NCBI GenBank assembly: GCA_014729705.1
Contig: WJJK01000309.1
Span: 1 to 10,782, forward strand
Reading direction: 5' to 3'
Length of the DNA: 10,782 nucleotides
From: Candidatus Altarchaeales archaeon
GTDB lineage: Archaea > Altiarchaeota > Altiarchaeia > IMC4 > SCGC-AAA252-I15
In this document: positions 1 through 6,829 of the stretch, in pieces
Layout of the letters: each line of letters opens with the position of its first letter
Position numbering within the stretch: the stretch's first letter is position 1
Notes under the pieces: model-generated
Told to the model about the DNA's origin: nothing
The model's database searches: none
Seen by the model: the letters and a program-made list of their open reading frames with translations, nothing else
Made by a program: the position numbers and the translations under genes

Positions 1-266
1 AATGTGAATGGATCCTCCCTGGTGAATACTAGCCCCACGCTTCCTTGCATGTATTTTTCGAATCCCTTGATCTTGGATTCATCTAATGCCCGGTTTATGA
101 GGGATTTCCTTGATATGATGAACTCTAAATCTTGTGCTAGTTTCTTTCTCATCTGCTGAAACTGGTTGGATGGGACTCCCGTTATGTCGACGACCCCGAT
201 TGTCGGGTATTGCTTGATTTTTTCTTTTAAATTAGAAAGCGACTTCTTCTTCCAGGGAGCTACCAT
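1..266 (-). CDS. rpl10: Ribosomal protein L10 (P0), 5' part only
   Basis: Large-subunit stalk protein that anchors the L12 dimers to 23S rRNA next to L11. Only the first 88 codons are inside the window; the gene continues past the left edge. The visible protein starts MVAPWKKKSLSNLKEKIK, then shows the N-terminal rRNA-binding domain pattern of archaeal L10: a YPTIGVVDITGVPSNQFQQMR stretch, the ISRKSLINRAL segment and GSVGLVFTREDPF. The ATG at 264-266 overlaps the end of rpl1 by 7 bases, and a GGTGA ribosome-binding site lies just upstream inside rpl1, so the two are probably translationally coupled. The stalk gene rpl12 usually follows but would lie outside the window. Confidence 0.93.
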   Translation of the reverse strand, partial: MVAPWKKKSLSNLKEKIKQYPTIGVVDITGVPSNQFQQMRKKLAQDLEFIISRKSLINRALDESKIKGFEKYMQGSVGLVFTREDPFT

Positions 267-892
267 AGTCTCACCGCCTCCCCCATAGTGGTTTTAACGT
301 ATGCGGTTTGTATGTGTTCTCTGGGGATTTTCTTCTCTATCTCGTCTAAAACCGCTTTAATGTTTTCGAGTATGTCTTCTGCCGTCATGCCTTCTGAGCC
401 CACCGGCACGTGTATGCTTGGATTCTTTTTAGTCTTAAGTCTTACTGTGTCTTTCATCCGGGGTATGACTTGACTTAAGTCCGCGTTCGGGGGCACGGGT
501 TGAGGCATCTTACCCCTCGTACCTAACACAACGCCCCAGGTTTTCCCTATTACCGGCAGGAGGTCTGGTTGGGCTATGAAGCTGTAGCAGTCTCGCGCGT
601 GTTTACGCATCTTAGCCTTGGTTTTGGCGTAGGACTCTATCTCGTCTTTGTTTAGTACGTGTTGAGAGTGTTTCTGTGCGTTCACATTCATGTCCCCGTC
701 TGCGAACACTCCCACCTCAACCTCTTTGCCCCTGCCTTTGGGCAGGTGGACTGTTGTATTGAGTTTGTAGGTTGAGTCTTGTATGTTTATGCCCGTGAAA
801 CCCAATCCAAGCTCAATAGATTGTTTGAACTTTTTTTTGGGTTTGTTTTCCAGGCAAACACCGATTTTTTCTAAAACACTTGATTCATCCAT
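260..892 (-). CDS. rpl1: Ribosomal protein L1
   Basis: Binds the L1 stalk of 23S rRNA and helps release deacylated tRNA; in methanogens it also represses its own operon by binding its mRNA. The 210 residues match the usual archaeal length (about 210-220). Recognisable parts are a lysine-rich N-terminus, LPKGRGKEVEVGVFADGD, the domain II stretch LLPVIGKTWGVVLGTRGKMPQPVP, and the C-terminal VPVGSEGMTAEDILEN return to domain I. The ATG at 890-892 follows a GGAGGG 9 bases upstream and a second GGAG directly before it. A TATA-like promoter and short leader lie between rpl11 and this gene, so rpl1-rpl10 may be transcribed separately as well as by read-through. Confidence 0.95.
   Translation of the reverse strand: MDESSVLEKIGVCLENKPKKKFKQSIELGLGFTGINIQDSTYKLNTTVHLPKGRGKEVEVGVFADGDMNVNAQKHSQHVLNKDEIESYAKTKAKMRKHARDCYSFIAQPDLLPVIGKTWGVVLGTRGKMPQPVPPNADLSQVIPRMKDTVRLKTKKNPSIHVPVGSEGMTAEDILENIKAVLDEIEKKIPREHIQTAYVKTTMGEAVRLW
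839..862 (-). promoter_or_regulatory. Candidate L1 autoregulatory hairpin inside rpl1
   Basis: About 30 bases after the rpl1 start codon (codons 11-18) the mRNA can fold: GTTTG pairs with CAAAC around a nine-base loop (CCTGGAAAA), then a bulged T and a further GG/CC pair. In Methanococcus vannielii the L1 repressor binds its mRNA about this far into the coding region. Position and fold are suggestive, but I did not match the conserved L1-contact nucleotides, so this is only a candidate. Confidence 0.3.
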
Positions 893-906
893 CTCCTAAA
901 TCCCTC

Positions 907-925
907 CTACCAGGAAACCGGGTAG
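907..925 (-). promoter_or_regulatory. Leader hairpin abutting the rpl1 ribosome-binding site
   Basis: CTACC (921-925) pairs with GGTAG (907-911), with two inner G-C pairs and a TTT loop. The last G of the stem is also the first base of the GGAGGG ribosome-binding site at 902-907. Folding could therefore affect rpl1 initiation. The stem is short and its function is inferred. Confidence 0.3.
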
Positions 926-957
926 TGATGCGGGTCTATACCTTTAAGCAAGACAAC

Positions 958-965
958 TATATAAA
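958..965 (-). promoter_or_regulatory. TATA box for rpl1-rpl10
   Basis: TTTATATA lies in the 79-base gap between rpl11 and rpl1 and is close to the archaeal TATA consensus; a purine-rich AGGA precedes it where a BRE would sit. A start about 25 bases downstream (near 934-937) would give a leader of roughly 45 bases carrying the hairpin at 907-925. A gap this long is unusual in a cluster where other junctions are short or overlapping. Confidence 0.55.
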
Positions 966-971
966 TCCTGT

Positions 972-1442
972 CTACTGGTTTATCTGCTCGTCAAAGGCTC
1001 CTTCATCTATTTTTTTTATGAATTCCCGGGGGGTCATCCCTTCTATCGTGACCTTCAGGCTTTGGCATGTGCCTGCAACTTCTTTGACGGAGGCTTTAGG
1101 GGTGTTTGAGAGCACCGACCCGTATTTGTTTTTACCGATTTTAATTACTTGTTCTGCTGTTAAATCCCCCGCGTTTTCGGATCCCCCTCCCCTCTCTGAG
1201 CCAAGTTCCTTAAGTATTAATGCGGAGGTTGGGGGGCTTCCCACCTTGATTTCAAATGATTTGGTTGCAGGGTCGACTATGACTTCAACAGGTATCTTCA
1301 TGCCTTTGAAGTCCCCGGTTTTTTCGTTTATTTGTTTGACTACTTCTCCTGTGTTCACTCCCATGGGTCCTAGCGCGGGCCCGAGGGGGGGTCCTGCTGA
1401 GGCTGATCCTCCCTCAACCAACACCTCTATTGTTTCAGTCAT
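972..1442 (-). CDS. rpl11: Ribosomal protein L11
   Basis: Binds the GTPase-associated region of 23S rRNA at the base of the stalk and takes part in factor-dependent GTP hydrolysis. The 156 residues are a normal archaeal length. The N-terminal domain shows the family hallmark GGSASAGPPLGPALGPMGVNTGEVVKQIN at about residues 11-40. The C-terminal rRNA-binding domain includes LTAEQVIKIGKNKYGSVLSN and the GTCQSLKVTIEGMTPREF stretch. The start overlaps the spt5 stop by 4 bases (ATGA), with a GAGG ribosome-binding site in the end of spt5, so it is co-translated with spt5. Confidence 0.97.
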   Translation of the reverse strand: MTETIEVLVEGGSASAGPPLGPALGPMGVNTGEVVKQINEKTGDFKGMKIPVEVIVDPATKSFEIKVGSPPTSALILKELGSERGGGSENAGDLTAEQVIKIGKNKYGSVLSNTPKASVKEVAGTCQSLKVTIEGMTPREFIKKIDEGAFDEQINQ

Positions 1443-1948
1443 TTGTTCTTGTCCTCATTATTCTCTTTTTTGATTATCTTTATGTCGTCTCCTCTCACTA
1501 CCACCGGTATTGGGACTGCTGCTTCGATTAATTCCACGGTGATCTCGTTTTTATCCTCATCGATTTTCGCGACGCGCGCGTTTTCACCCTTAAACGGGCC
1601 TGCGATTAACTCCACTAAGTCGCCTCTGTTCACTTCCGTGACCACCGGCGTGGGTTCAAGCGTTTCCTCAAGGTCCTCTATCTTTATTGTTCCCGCTGAA
1701 TCCAGGTTGCCTTTCTCCTTGAGTATAAGTCCCTTGGTCTTCGGCACGTTCCTTGCGAGATCTGCTACTACTCCCGGTTTGTTGGCTTCAACAAGTATAT
1801 AGCCTTTGAGTCCTGGGGTGTAGAGTACGCTGTAGACTTCCCCGCCTTCCTCTTTAATCTTTTTCTTGCGGTTTACGGTCTCCCGGTATAGTAGTTCCGC
1901 TACAACGCGTTCCTGTCCCGCGGTTGCCTTGACGACGTAGATCGGCAT
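1439..1948 (-). CDS. spt5: Transcription elongation factor Spt5 (NusG homologue)
   Basis: Clamps the RNA polymerase cleft and promotes processive elongation, usually with Spt4. The NGN domain spans about residues 1-85 (MPIYVVKATAGQERVVAELL through TPGLKGYILVEA and ARNVPKTKGLI). A KOW domain follows at about 105-155 (VNRGDLVELIAGPFKGENARV). At 169 residues it is slightly longer than many archaeal Spt5 proteins because of a charged Lys/Glu/Asn tail. It lies 34 bases after secE, the conserved archaeal and bacterial secE-nusG order. No strong ribosome-binding site precedes the ATG; a TATA-like ATATTTAAG about 30 bases upstream suggests an additional leaderless transcript. Confidence 0.96.
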   Translation of the reverse strand: MPIYVVKATAGQERVVAELLYRETVNRKKKIKEEGGEVYSVLYTPGLKGYILVEANKPGVVADLARNVPKTKGLILKEKGNLDSAGTIKIEDLEETLEPTPVVTEVNRGDLVELIAGPFKGENARVAKIDEDKNEITVELIEAAVPIPVVVRGDDIKIIKKENNEDKNK

Positions 1949-1973
1949 TTTTCTCTATCAATGGTTGTCTTTA

Positions 1974-1982
1974 CTTAAATAT
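1974..1982 (-). promoter_or_regulatory. Possible TATA box for spt5
   Basis: ATATTTAAG directly after the secE stop is centred about 30 bases before the spt5 ATG. A start 25 bases downstream would leave a leader of only a few bases. The spacer between them has no convincing ribosome-binding site. Confidence 0.35.
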
Positions 1983-2153
1983 CTAACCTAATACCCTCGA
2001 TATTATGAAGATGGCGAATCCTATGGATCCAATCAGTATTATCCCTATAGCGCATACCCTCACGCTCTCCAGATACTCGCTTTGCTTGGGTTTCCGTGTT
2101 AATCTGAGTATCCTCTGCGCCTCCTTCAAAAGAAACATCGGGTTTAGATTCAT
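1983..2153 (-). CDS. secE: Protein translocase subunit SecE (Sec61 gamma)
   Basis: Small tail-anchored subunit that clamps the two halves of the SecY channel in the membrane. The 56-residue protein begins MNLNPMFLLKEAQRILRLTRKPKQSEYLESVRV and ends in one hydrophobic segment (about residues 33-53, CAIGIILIGSIGFAIFII) followed by SRVLG. This is the archaeal Sec61-gamma layout: an amphipathic helix with the KPxxxEYLE motif, then a single membrane helix. The length is typical (about 55-65). It sits between ftsZ and spt5, as in many archaea. The ATG has no clear ribosome-binding site but has an AT-rich TATA-like element about 30 bases upstream. Confidence 0.93.
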   Translation of the reverse strand: MNLNPMFLLKEAQRILRLTRKPKQSEYLESVRVCAIGIILIGSIGFAIFIISRVLG

Positions 2154-2174
2154 TTTAGACTAAGAAATAAGCCT

Positions 2175-2194
2175 AGAAAGAAATAAAAAGGGAG
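2175..2194 (-). promoter_or_regulatory. T-rich ftsZ-secE spacer: possible promoter and/or terminator
   Basis: A pyrimidine-rich run with TTTTTATTT (2181-2189) lies in the 48-base gap between ftsZ and secE. It could act as a TATA-like box about 32 bases before the secE ATG (leaderless start), or as a T-tract terminator for ftsZ. The sequence alone does not separate the two. Confidence 0.35.
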
Positions 2195-2201
2195 GGGTTT
2201 T

Positions 2202-3338
2202 TTAGAGGTCTTTTAATCCGAATTCAAGACCTGAGGTGTCTTTTTCGAATCGATCCTCTAAATTCTCCTCGTAACCTGGTATGCTGACCCCAGACAATAT
2301 AATCAAAGTCTGTATAATGTTTCTATCCAAGCTCTCGTCTATCTGGGCTCCCCAAATTATCTCGGCGTCCGGGCTTATGCGCTCTGAAACGATTCTAACA
2401 ATCTGCTCAGCCTCCTCAAGCGTCATATCCCTTGAGCCGATGATGTTTATCAAAGCCCCTTGGGCGTTGGTGACGTCTGTGTCAAGAAGCGGGGATTCAA
2501 GAGCCTTCTCCACTGACTCACGCGAGCGTGAATCCATGTTACTGTCTTTCGTGGACGCCCCTAAACCGATCATCGCAGTGCCTCCGTCGGCCATAATCGC
2601 TCGTATGTCAGCGAAATCAAGGTTAACAAGCCCTGCTTTGGTGACCATCTCGGTTATGCCTTTAACTGAGTTGGCAAGCAAACCATCCGCAACCTTGAAT
2701 GCGGCATTAAGTGGCAGGTTGGGAACGATGTCAAGGAGCCTGTCATTGGGTATTACGATTACGGTGTCTGCGTATTTTCTGAGTTTCTTCAAACCCCTAA
2801 GAGCGTTCCCAGCCCTAACACGGCCTTCAACGCTGAAGGGTAAAGTGACTATCGCGATTGTGAGCGCCTGCAGGTCTTTAGCAACCTCGGATATCACGGA
2901 TATTGCGCCTGTGCCTGTTCCACCCCCTAATCCGCAGGTGAGAAAAACCATGTCAGCTCCCTGAAGGGAGTTGGATATCTTTTCTATGTCGCTTTCGGCG
3001 CATTGTTCGCCGACGTCAGGATCGTTTCCTGCGCCAACACCCCCCGTTATGGAGGTTCCGATCAATACCTTGCTTTCCGCCTTAGAGTGGAGCAGGTGGA
3101 GGGCATCGGTGTTAACTGCTATTACCTCTCCTCCCTCAACCCCCATCTCAAGCAGCCGGTCTATGGTGTTGCATCCTGCTCCACCACATCCAACGACTTT
3201 GATGGAAGTCTTTATTCCTTCGACAATACGTTTAAGTTCGGCGTCGGTGTCTGCCATCTCTTTCTTGTTTTTTGGTTCAGACACTTTAGGCTCTTGTGCG
3301 TCAACCTTGCTGATAGCGTCTTGGACTATTGTTTCCAT
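2202..3338 (-). CDS. ftsZ: Cell division GTPase FtsZ
   Basis: Tubulin-family GTPase that polymerises into the division ring at mid-cell. The 378-residue protein has the nucleotide-binding loop GCGGAGCN at 50-57, the tubulin signature GGGTGTG at 138-144, NDR at 198-200, and the catalytic T7 loop NLDFADIRAIM at 239-249 with both acidic residues (D241, D244). The first 40 or so residues are a charged, probably disordered extension; the last residues (GLEFGLKDL) fit the short conserved C-terminal peptide that binds membrane tethers such as SepF. The linkage to secE-spt5-rpl11 is typical of the archaeal FtsZ1 branch. The ATG is preceded by GGGGTGA at 3348-3354 (9-base spacing). Paralogue number cannot be judged here. 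Confidence 0.97.
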   Translation of the reverse strand: METIVQDAISKVDAQEPKVSEPKNKKEMADTDAELKRIVEGIKTSIKVVGCGGAGCNTIDRLLEMGVEGGEVIAVNTDALHLLHSKAESKVLIGTSITGGVGAGNDPDVGEQCAESDIEKISNSLQGADMVFLTCGLGGGTGTGAISVISEVAKDLQALTIAIVTLPFSVEGRVRAGNALRGLKKLRKYADTVIVIPNDRLLDIVPNLPLNAAFKVADGLLANSVKGITEMVTKAGLVNLDFADIRAIMADGGTAMIGLGASTKDSNMDSRSRESVEKALESPLLDTDVTNAQGALINIIGSRDMTLEEAEQIVRIVSERISPDAEIIWGAQIDESLDRNIIQTLIILSGVSIPGYEENLEDRFEKDTSGLEFGLKDL

Positions 3339-3410
3339 GTTTGTAGTTCACCCCATAAAAACTCCACCTATTTTTTTTTATTGAGAAAAAAATAGTTCAA
3401 ATGAGTTTTT

Positions 3411-3423
3411 ACGATATAATATA
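3411..3423 (-). promoter_or_regulatory. TATA-like promoter of ftsZ
   Basis: An AT-rich box containing TTTATATTATATC lies about 79 bases before the ftsZ ATG. A start near 3393 would give a leader of about 50-55 bases, which contains runs of T and A and the GGGGTGA ribosome-binding site. Position within the AT-rich tract is approximate. Confidence 0.45.
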
Positions 3424-3429
3424 AACAAT

Positions 3430-3468
3430 AGGTTATAAAAAAGGAAAAGAGGGTAAGCCGCGTTCGGC
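3430..3468 (-). terminator. Terminator of the por operon
   Basis: Directly after the porB stop, GCCG (3465-3468) and CGGC (3457-3460) form a hairpin with an AACG loop. This is followed by a pyrimidine tract CCCTCTTTTCCTTTTTT. T-rich tracts terminate archaeal RNA polymerase; the hairpin is short. Confidence 0.5.
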
Positions 3469-3471
3469 CAA

Positions 3472-4407
3472 CTATTTTTCCTTTGAAGCCTCCTGTTTAT
3501 CCAGCAAATCCTGCCAGCTGCGATCAACCTCTTTTTGTATGTCCTCTATTATGTGTTGGTTTTCTGGTTTAAGCAGGTGCTTGAATCTGCCTTGCAGTTT
3601 TATCCACTCCCGGATGGGTTTCTTCTCTGAGGGTTTGTAGTTGACTGTCCACTTCCTCCCGTCCTCTACCTCGAAAAGAGGCCAGAAACAGGTTTCTGTG
3701 GCCTGCTTTGAAATTTCTATCCCATCCTCAGTCTTGGTTCTCCAGCCTCTTGGACATACTGAGAGTATGTTCATAAAACACGGCCCCTCAACCTCCAAAG
3801 CCTTCTCCACCTTCCTGATCAGATCATGCGGGTTGTGGGGGCTTGCTTGGGCTACGTAGGGTATCCCGTGGGCCGCCATTATGTCTGTTAGTTTTTTGGG
3901 GAACTGGGTTTTCCCCGGAATAACTTTCCCGGCAGGCTGGGTGGTGGTTGAAGCCCCCTTAGGCGTAGCGCTTGACCTCTGTATGCCCGTATTCATGTAG
4001 GCTCCGTTGTCGTAGCATACGTACAGTATATTATGGCCTCTCTCCATGGCACCTGATAGTGACTGTAACCCGATGTCGTAGGTTCCGCCGTCTCCTCCGA
4101 AGGCTATGAACTTCATGTCGTGTTTTATCTTACCCCTCTTTTTCAGTGCACGATAGGCTGTCTCAACCCCCGAGATGGTTGCAGCCGAGTTCTCGAATGC
4201 GTTGTGTATGAAGCTGCAGTTCCAGGAGGTGTATGGGTATATTGTTGTCGCCACCTCAAGGCATCCTGTTGCGCATGAGACTACCACCGGCGTTTTCGCT
4301 GCTGAGAGTACCTGGCGCACGACTATGGGGGCGCCGCATCCTGCGCATAACCTGTGTCCTGAAGCCAATACCTCGGGTTTCTCAGATAACTGTTTTAGGT
4401 TAGTCAT
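3472..4407 (-). CDS. porB: Pyruvate:ferredoxin oxidoreductase, beta subunit
   Basis: Thiamine-pyrophosphate subunit of the enzyme that interconverts pyruvate + CoA with acetyl-CoA + CO2 and reduced ferredoxin. In the 311 residues, ASGHRLCAGCGAP supplies C21 and C24; with C49 and C218 (SVCPRGW) these are the likely ligands of the [4Fe-4S] cluster next to TPP. The TPP/Mg motif is GGDGG at 104-108, followed by YDNGAYMNTG at about 132-141. The size is typical. The ATG lies 2 bases after the porA stop and uses a GGTGA site inside porA. It is the last gene of porG-D-A-B, the standard archaeal order, followed by a hairpin/T-tract. Other 2-oxoacids cannot be fully excluded, but the overall match is to pyruvate enzymes. 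Confidence 0.95.
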   Translation of the reverse strand: MTNLKQLSEKPEVLASGHRLCAGCGAPIVVRQVLSAAKTPVVVSCATGCLEVATTIYPYTSWNCSFIHNAFENSAATISGVETAYRALKKRGKIKHDMKFIAFGGDGGTYDIGLQSLSGAMERGHNILYVCYDNGAYMNTGIQRSSATPKGASTTTQPAGKVIPGKTQFPKKLTDIMAAHGIPYVAQASPHNPHDLIRKVEKALEVEGPCFMNILSVCPRGWRTKTEDGIEISKQATETCFWPLFEVEDGRKWTVNYKPSEKKPIREWIKLQGRFKHLLKPENQHIIEDIQKEVDRSWQDLLDKQEASKEK

Positions 4408-4409
4408 TT

Positions 4410-5597
4410 TTACTGCCTCACCCCCAGATACCTTAGGGGTTGACCCACTTCTTTTTTGTCTTTGATTTCCTCAAGTTCCTTGTATACCTTCTTAAGTTGC
4501 CCTAGTTTTATGTCTCTACCCCCAAGCCCGTATATATAGTTTACTATGGGTGTTGAAAGCTTTGAGTAGATTGCCGCCTTTATCTCGCCGCAAAGGGGGC
4601 CGCCTATTGCGTTGAAGGAGTCGGCGCGATCCAAAACAGCAACCGCTTTCGCATTCTTCAATTTCTCTATGACTTCCTTTTGGGGGAACGGCCGGAAGAC
4701 CCTGACTTTAAGCAAACCTGCTTTCACTCCCTTCTCCCTTAACTGTTCCACCACAAGCTTTGTTGTGCCCGCTGTTGAGCCTAATGCTACTACCACTAAC
4801 TCCGCGTCATCTAGCATATAGCCTTCAGTGAATCCGTACTCTTTGGTTTCGAACTCCTTGGAAAATTCAGCTCCGACTTCGGGTATCACCTTCAAAGCGT
4901 TCTCCATCGCTTGAGCCTGCTGTCTCTTGTGTTCAAAGTAGTAGTCGTATAAGTCAAGCGGGCCGAAGGTGTAGGGTTTATCTGGATTAATGAGTGGGTG
5001 GGGTGATTCATATTCACCTACGAAGTCTTTAACCTTCTTATCCTCAAATAACTTCACGTTCTCCATACCGTGGCTTATGATGAATCCGTCGAGGGTAGGC
5101 ATAACCGGCAGCCTCACGTCAGGGTGTTCTGCGATCCTGACCGCTTGAATCAAGTTTTCATAGGCTTCCTGAGCGTTTTCGCCGTAGATCTGTATCCACC
5201 CTGAGTCTCTTGCGCCCATCGTGTCGGAGTGGTCGCAGTGTATGTTGATTGGTCCGGATAGGGCCCTGTTTACGACGGTCATCACTATAGGCAGCCTGCT
5301 TGAGGCCGCTATGTAGACTATCTCCCACATTAAAGCCAACCCGTTTGCGGATGTTGCAGTCATTACCCTTGCGCCTGCGGCGGACGCCCCGACTGCGGCG
5401 CTCATCGCCGAGTGCTCTGATTCAACGAGTATGAGTTCAGTGTCCACGTCTCCGTCTGACACGAAGTCAGCGAACCTCTGCATAAGGGATGTTTGGGGCG
5501 TTATCGGGTAAGCCGGAGCCACATCCGGATTTATCTGCCGCATCCCGTATGCGACCGCATGGTTTCCTGTTAATGCTACGTATCCTTGTTTATTCAT
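4410..5597 (-). CDS. porA: Pyruvate:ferredoxin oxidoreductase, alpha subunit
   Basis: Carries the pyrimidine-binding domain that pairs with PorB to bind thiamine pyrophosphate, and a transketolase C-terminal-like domain. The 395 residues show YPITPQT at 30-36 (substrate loop), the conserved glutamate region VESEHSA at 58-64, and NRALSGPIN at 110-118, followed by a CDHSDTMGARDSGWIQ stretch characteristic of pyruvate-type alpha subunits. The C-terminal domain carries LVVVALGSTAGT and LKVRVFRPFP. The length matches archaeal PorA. The ATG overlaps the end of porD by 8 bases and has a GAGGGAG site upstream, so it is coupled to porD. Confidence 0.95.
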   Translation of the reverse strand: MNKQGYVALTGNHAVAYGMRQINPDVAPAYPITPQTSLMQRFADFVSDGDVDTELILVESEHSAMSAAVGASAAGARVMTATSANGLALMWEIVYIAASSRLPIVMTVVNRALSGPINIHCDHSDTMGARDSGWIQIYGENAQEAYENLIQAVRIAEHPDVRLPVMPTLDGFIISHGMENVKLFEDKKVKDFVGEYESPHPLINPDKPYTFGPLDLYDYYFEHKRQQAQAMENALKVIPEVGAEFSKEFETKEYGFTEGYMLDDAELVVVALGSTAGTTKLVVEQLREKGVKAGLLKVRVFRPFPQKEVIEKLKNAKAVAVLDRADSFNAIGGPLCGEIKAAIYSKLSTPIVNYIYGLGGRDIKLGQLKKVYKELEEIKDKKEVGQPLRYLGVRQ

Positions 5598-5895
5598 CGT
5601 TTTCTCCCTCGGTTTCCATGATTATCGCCTTATCCTTGACGGGGCATGATTTTGAGCATATGCCGCAGCCTTTGCAGTAGTCGTAGTCAATACCCACGAC
5701 CTTCCCGTCCTCCACCTTTATCGCGGCGTCGGGACACATTATCCAGCAGGTTAAACAATGTATGCATTTGTCCTCAAGCCAGCGGGGTTTATAGGTACGC
5801 CAACCCCCTGTCTTGTATTCCACTGAATTCCCCGCCTCAAGTATTAACCCTCCTTCGGGGATTTCCTTCCACCCCTTCTCTTTTTTATCGCTCAC
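5590..5895 (-). CDS. porD: Pyruvate:ferredoxin oxidoreductase, delta (ferredoxin-like) subunit
   Basis: Electron-transfer subunit with two [4Fe-4S] clusters passing electrons from PorB to soluble ferredoxin. The 101-residue protein has two complete CxxCxxCxxxCP motifs: C44/C47/C50/C54 and C74/C77/C80/C84. The N-terminal 40 residues (WKEIPEGGLILEAGNSVEYKTGGWR) match the usual PorD lead-in. The start is a GTG whose first bases overlap the porG stop (GTGA); a full GGAGGTGA ribosome-binding site 7 bases upstream fixes this start. Confidence 0.96.
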   Translation of the reverse strand: MSDKKEKGWKEIPEGGLILEAGNSVEYKTGGWRTYKPRWLEDKCIHCLTCWIMCPDAAIKVEDGKVVGIDYDYCKGCGICSKSCPVKDKAIIMETEGENDE

Positions 5896-6455
5896 TCTGA
5901 CTTCACCTCCTCGAAGGCTTGTTTCATAGCCGCTACGTTCCCTTCAATCACTTTCTCGCTGAACTTAGCCCCATACTCGTGTTTGAAGTTCTCTATCAAG
6001 CTGTCAAGCGAAATCAAGCCGGCCACCTTCACAAGCGCGCCAAGCATCGGGGTGTTGGGTATGTTCCGCCCCAAATTATCGATACTTATCTTAGTAGCGT
6101 CCACGGTGTATACTTTTTTGTTTTCCGCCTGAATCTTATCCTTGATTTTAGCGGGTTCCTCCGGGGTGTTGACCACCACTAATCCGCCGTCTGGAACGCC
6201 TTCACACACGTTTACCACGTCAAGCAGGGTGGGATCTAATACCGCCACTATCTCGGGGTTCGTCACGTGGCTGTGGACTGTTATCTCCTTATCCGATATC
6301 CTTGTGAAGCTTCTCACCGGCGCCCCCATCCTCTCTGGCCCGTATTCAGGGAAGGATTGGATGTGTTTGCCTTCAGCTAAAGCCCCTTCTGCGAAGACTT
6401 TGGCGGCTGTAACCGCTCCCTGGCCTCCGCGTCCGTGAAAACAGATTTCCTTCAT
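5892..6455 (-). CDS. porG: Pyruvate:ferredoxin oxidoreductase, gamma subunit
   Basis: Catalytic-complex subunit of POR that contributes to CoA handling. From the chosen ATG the protein has 187 residues and starts MKEICFHGRGGQGAV, with the family motif GRGGQGA at 8-14 and YGPERMGAPVRSFTRIS at about 38-54; both are standard for PorG. An in-frame GTG twelve bases upstream (6465-6467) would add MIRK, but that GTGAT sits where a ribosome-binding site for the ATG is expected (8-base spacing), and family members normally begin right before the E-x-x-F-HGRGG segment. The start is therefore put at 6455. It is the first gene of the por operon and has its own TATA box. Confidence 0.93.
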   Translation of the reverse strand: MKEICFHGRGGQGAVTAAKVFAEGALAEGKHIQSFPEYGPERMGAPVRSFTRISDKEITVHSHVTNPEIVAVLDPTLLDVVNVCEGVPDGGLVVVNTPEEPAKIKDKIQAENKKVYTVDATKISIDNLGRNIPNTPMLGALVKVAGLISLDSLIENFKHEYGAKFSEKVIEGNVAAMKQAFEEVKSE

Positions 6456-6511
6456 TTTTCTAATCACATCTAATTAAGTTAAATAGAAAACACCAACATA
6501 TTGTAGTACTA

Positions 6512-6519
6512 TTATATAA
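6512..6519 (-). promoter_or_regulatory. TATA box of the por operon
   Basis: TTATATAA is the strongest TATA match before porG. A start about 25 bases downstream (near 6490-6494) leaves a leader of about 35-40 bases that includes the GTGAT ribosome-binding site. It is back-to-back with the rpl35ae promoter. Confidence 0.6.
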
Positions 6520-6531
6520 CTTCCAACGGTG

Positions 6532-6541
6532 TTTTTATATT
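6532..6541 (+). promoter_or_regulatory. TATA box of rpl35ae (leaderless type)
   Basis: TTTTTATATT is centred about 33 bases before the rpl35ae ATG. The expected start (about 6560-6563) would leave fewer than ten untranslated bases and no ribosome-binding site, so the transcript is probably leaderless or nearly so. Confidence 0.55.
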
Positions 6542-6569
6542 CTATTTTGTTATTTAATACACCCGAAAA

Positions 6570-6827
6570 ATGCAAGCTAAAATATCTAATTACCGGGGCG
6601 GGGTGCGCACTCAACACCCTCACCAGATGATTCTTGTGCCTGAGGAATCCTCCTCCAAAGAGGAGGCTAAGAAACTTTTAGGCAAGAAAGTAATATGGAA
6701 GACCCCCTCTGGAGGAGAGATAACCGGCAAAGTCATCCGCGCCCACGGAGGCAAAGGCCATGTCGTGGCTAAATTCGATAGGGGTCTGCCCGGGCAGGCG
6801 CTTGGAACCGCCGCGGAAATAAAGTAA
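6570..6827 (+). CDS. rpl35ae: Ribosomal protein L35Ae (eL33)
   Basis: Small large-subunit protein shared by archaea and eukaryotes, contacting 23S rRNA and tRNA. The 85 residues contain the signature GEITGKVIRAHGGKGHVVAKFDRGLPGQALG (about 50-80), including the HGxKGxVxAKF core. The N-terminus (MQAKISNYRGGVRTQHPHQMIL) forms the first strands of the barrel. Length is normal for archaea. It stands alone, divergent from the por operon, and ends 2 bases from the stop of the convergent deiminase-like gene. Confidence 0.92.
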   Translation: MQAKISNYRGGVRTQHPHQMILVPEESSSKEEAKKLLGKKVIWKTPSGGEITGKVIRAHGGKGHVVAKFDRGLPGQALGTAAEIK

Positions 6828-6829
6828 AA

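Noticed and set aside
880..1473. 197-codon plus-strand frame antisense to rpl11
   Set aside because: It mirrors the clearly conserved rpl11 coding sequence and resembles no protein; the same applies to the long plus-strand frames opposite ftsZ and the por genes.
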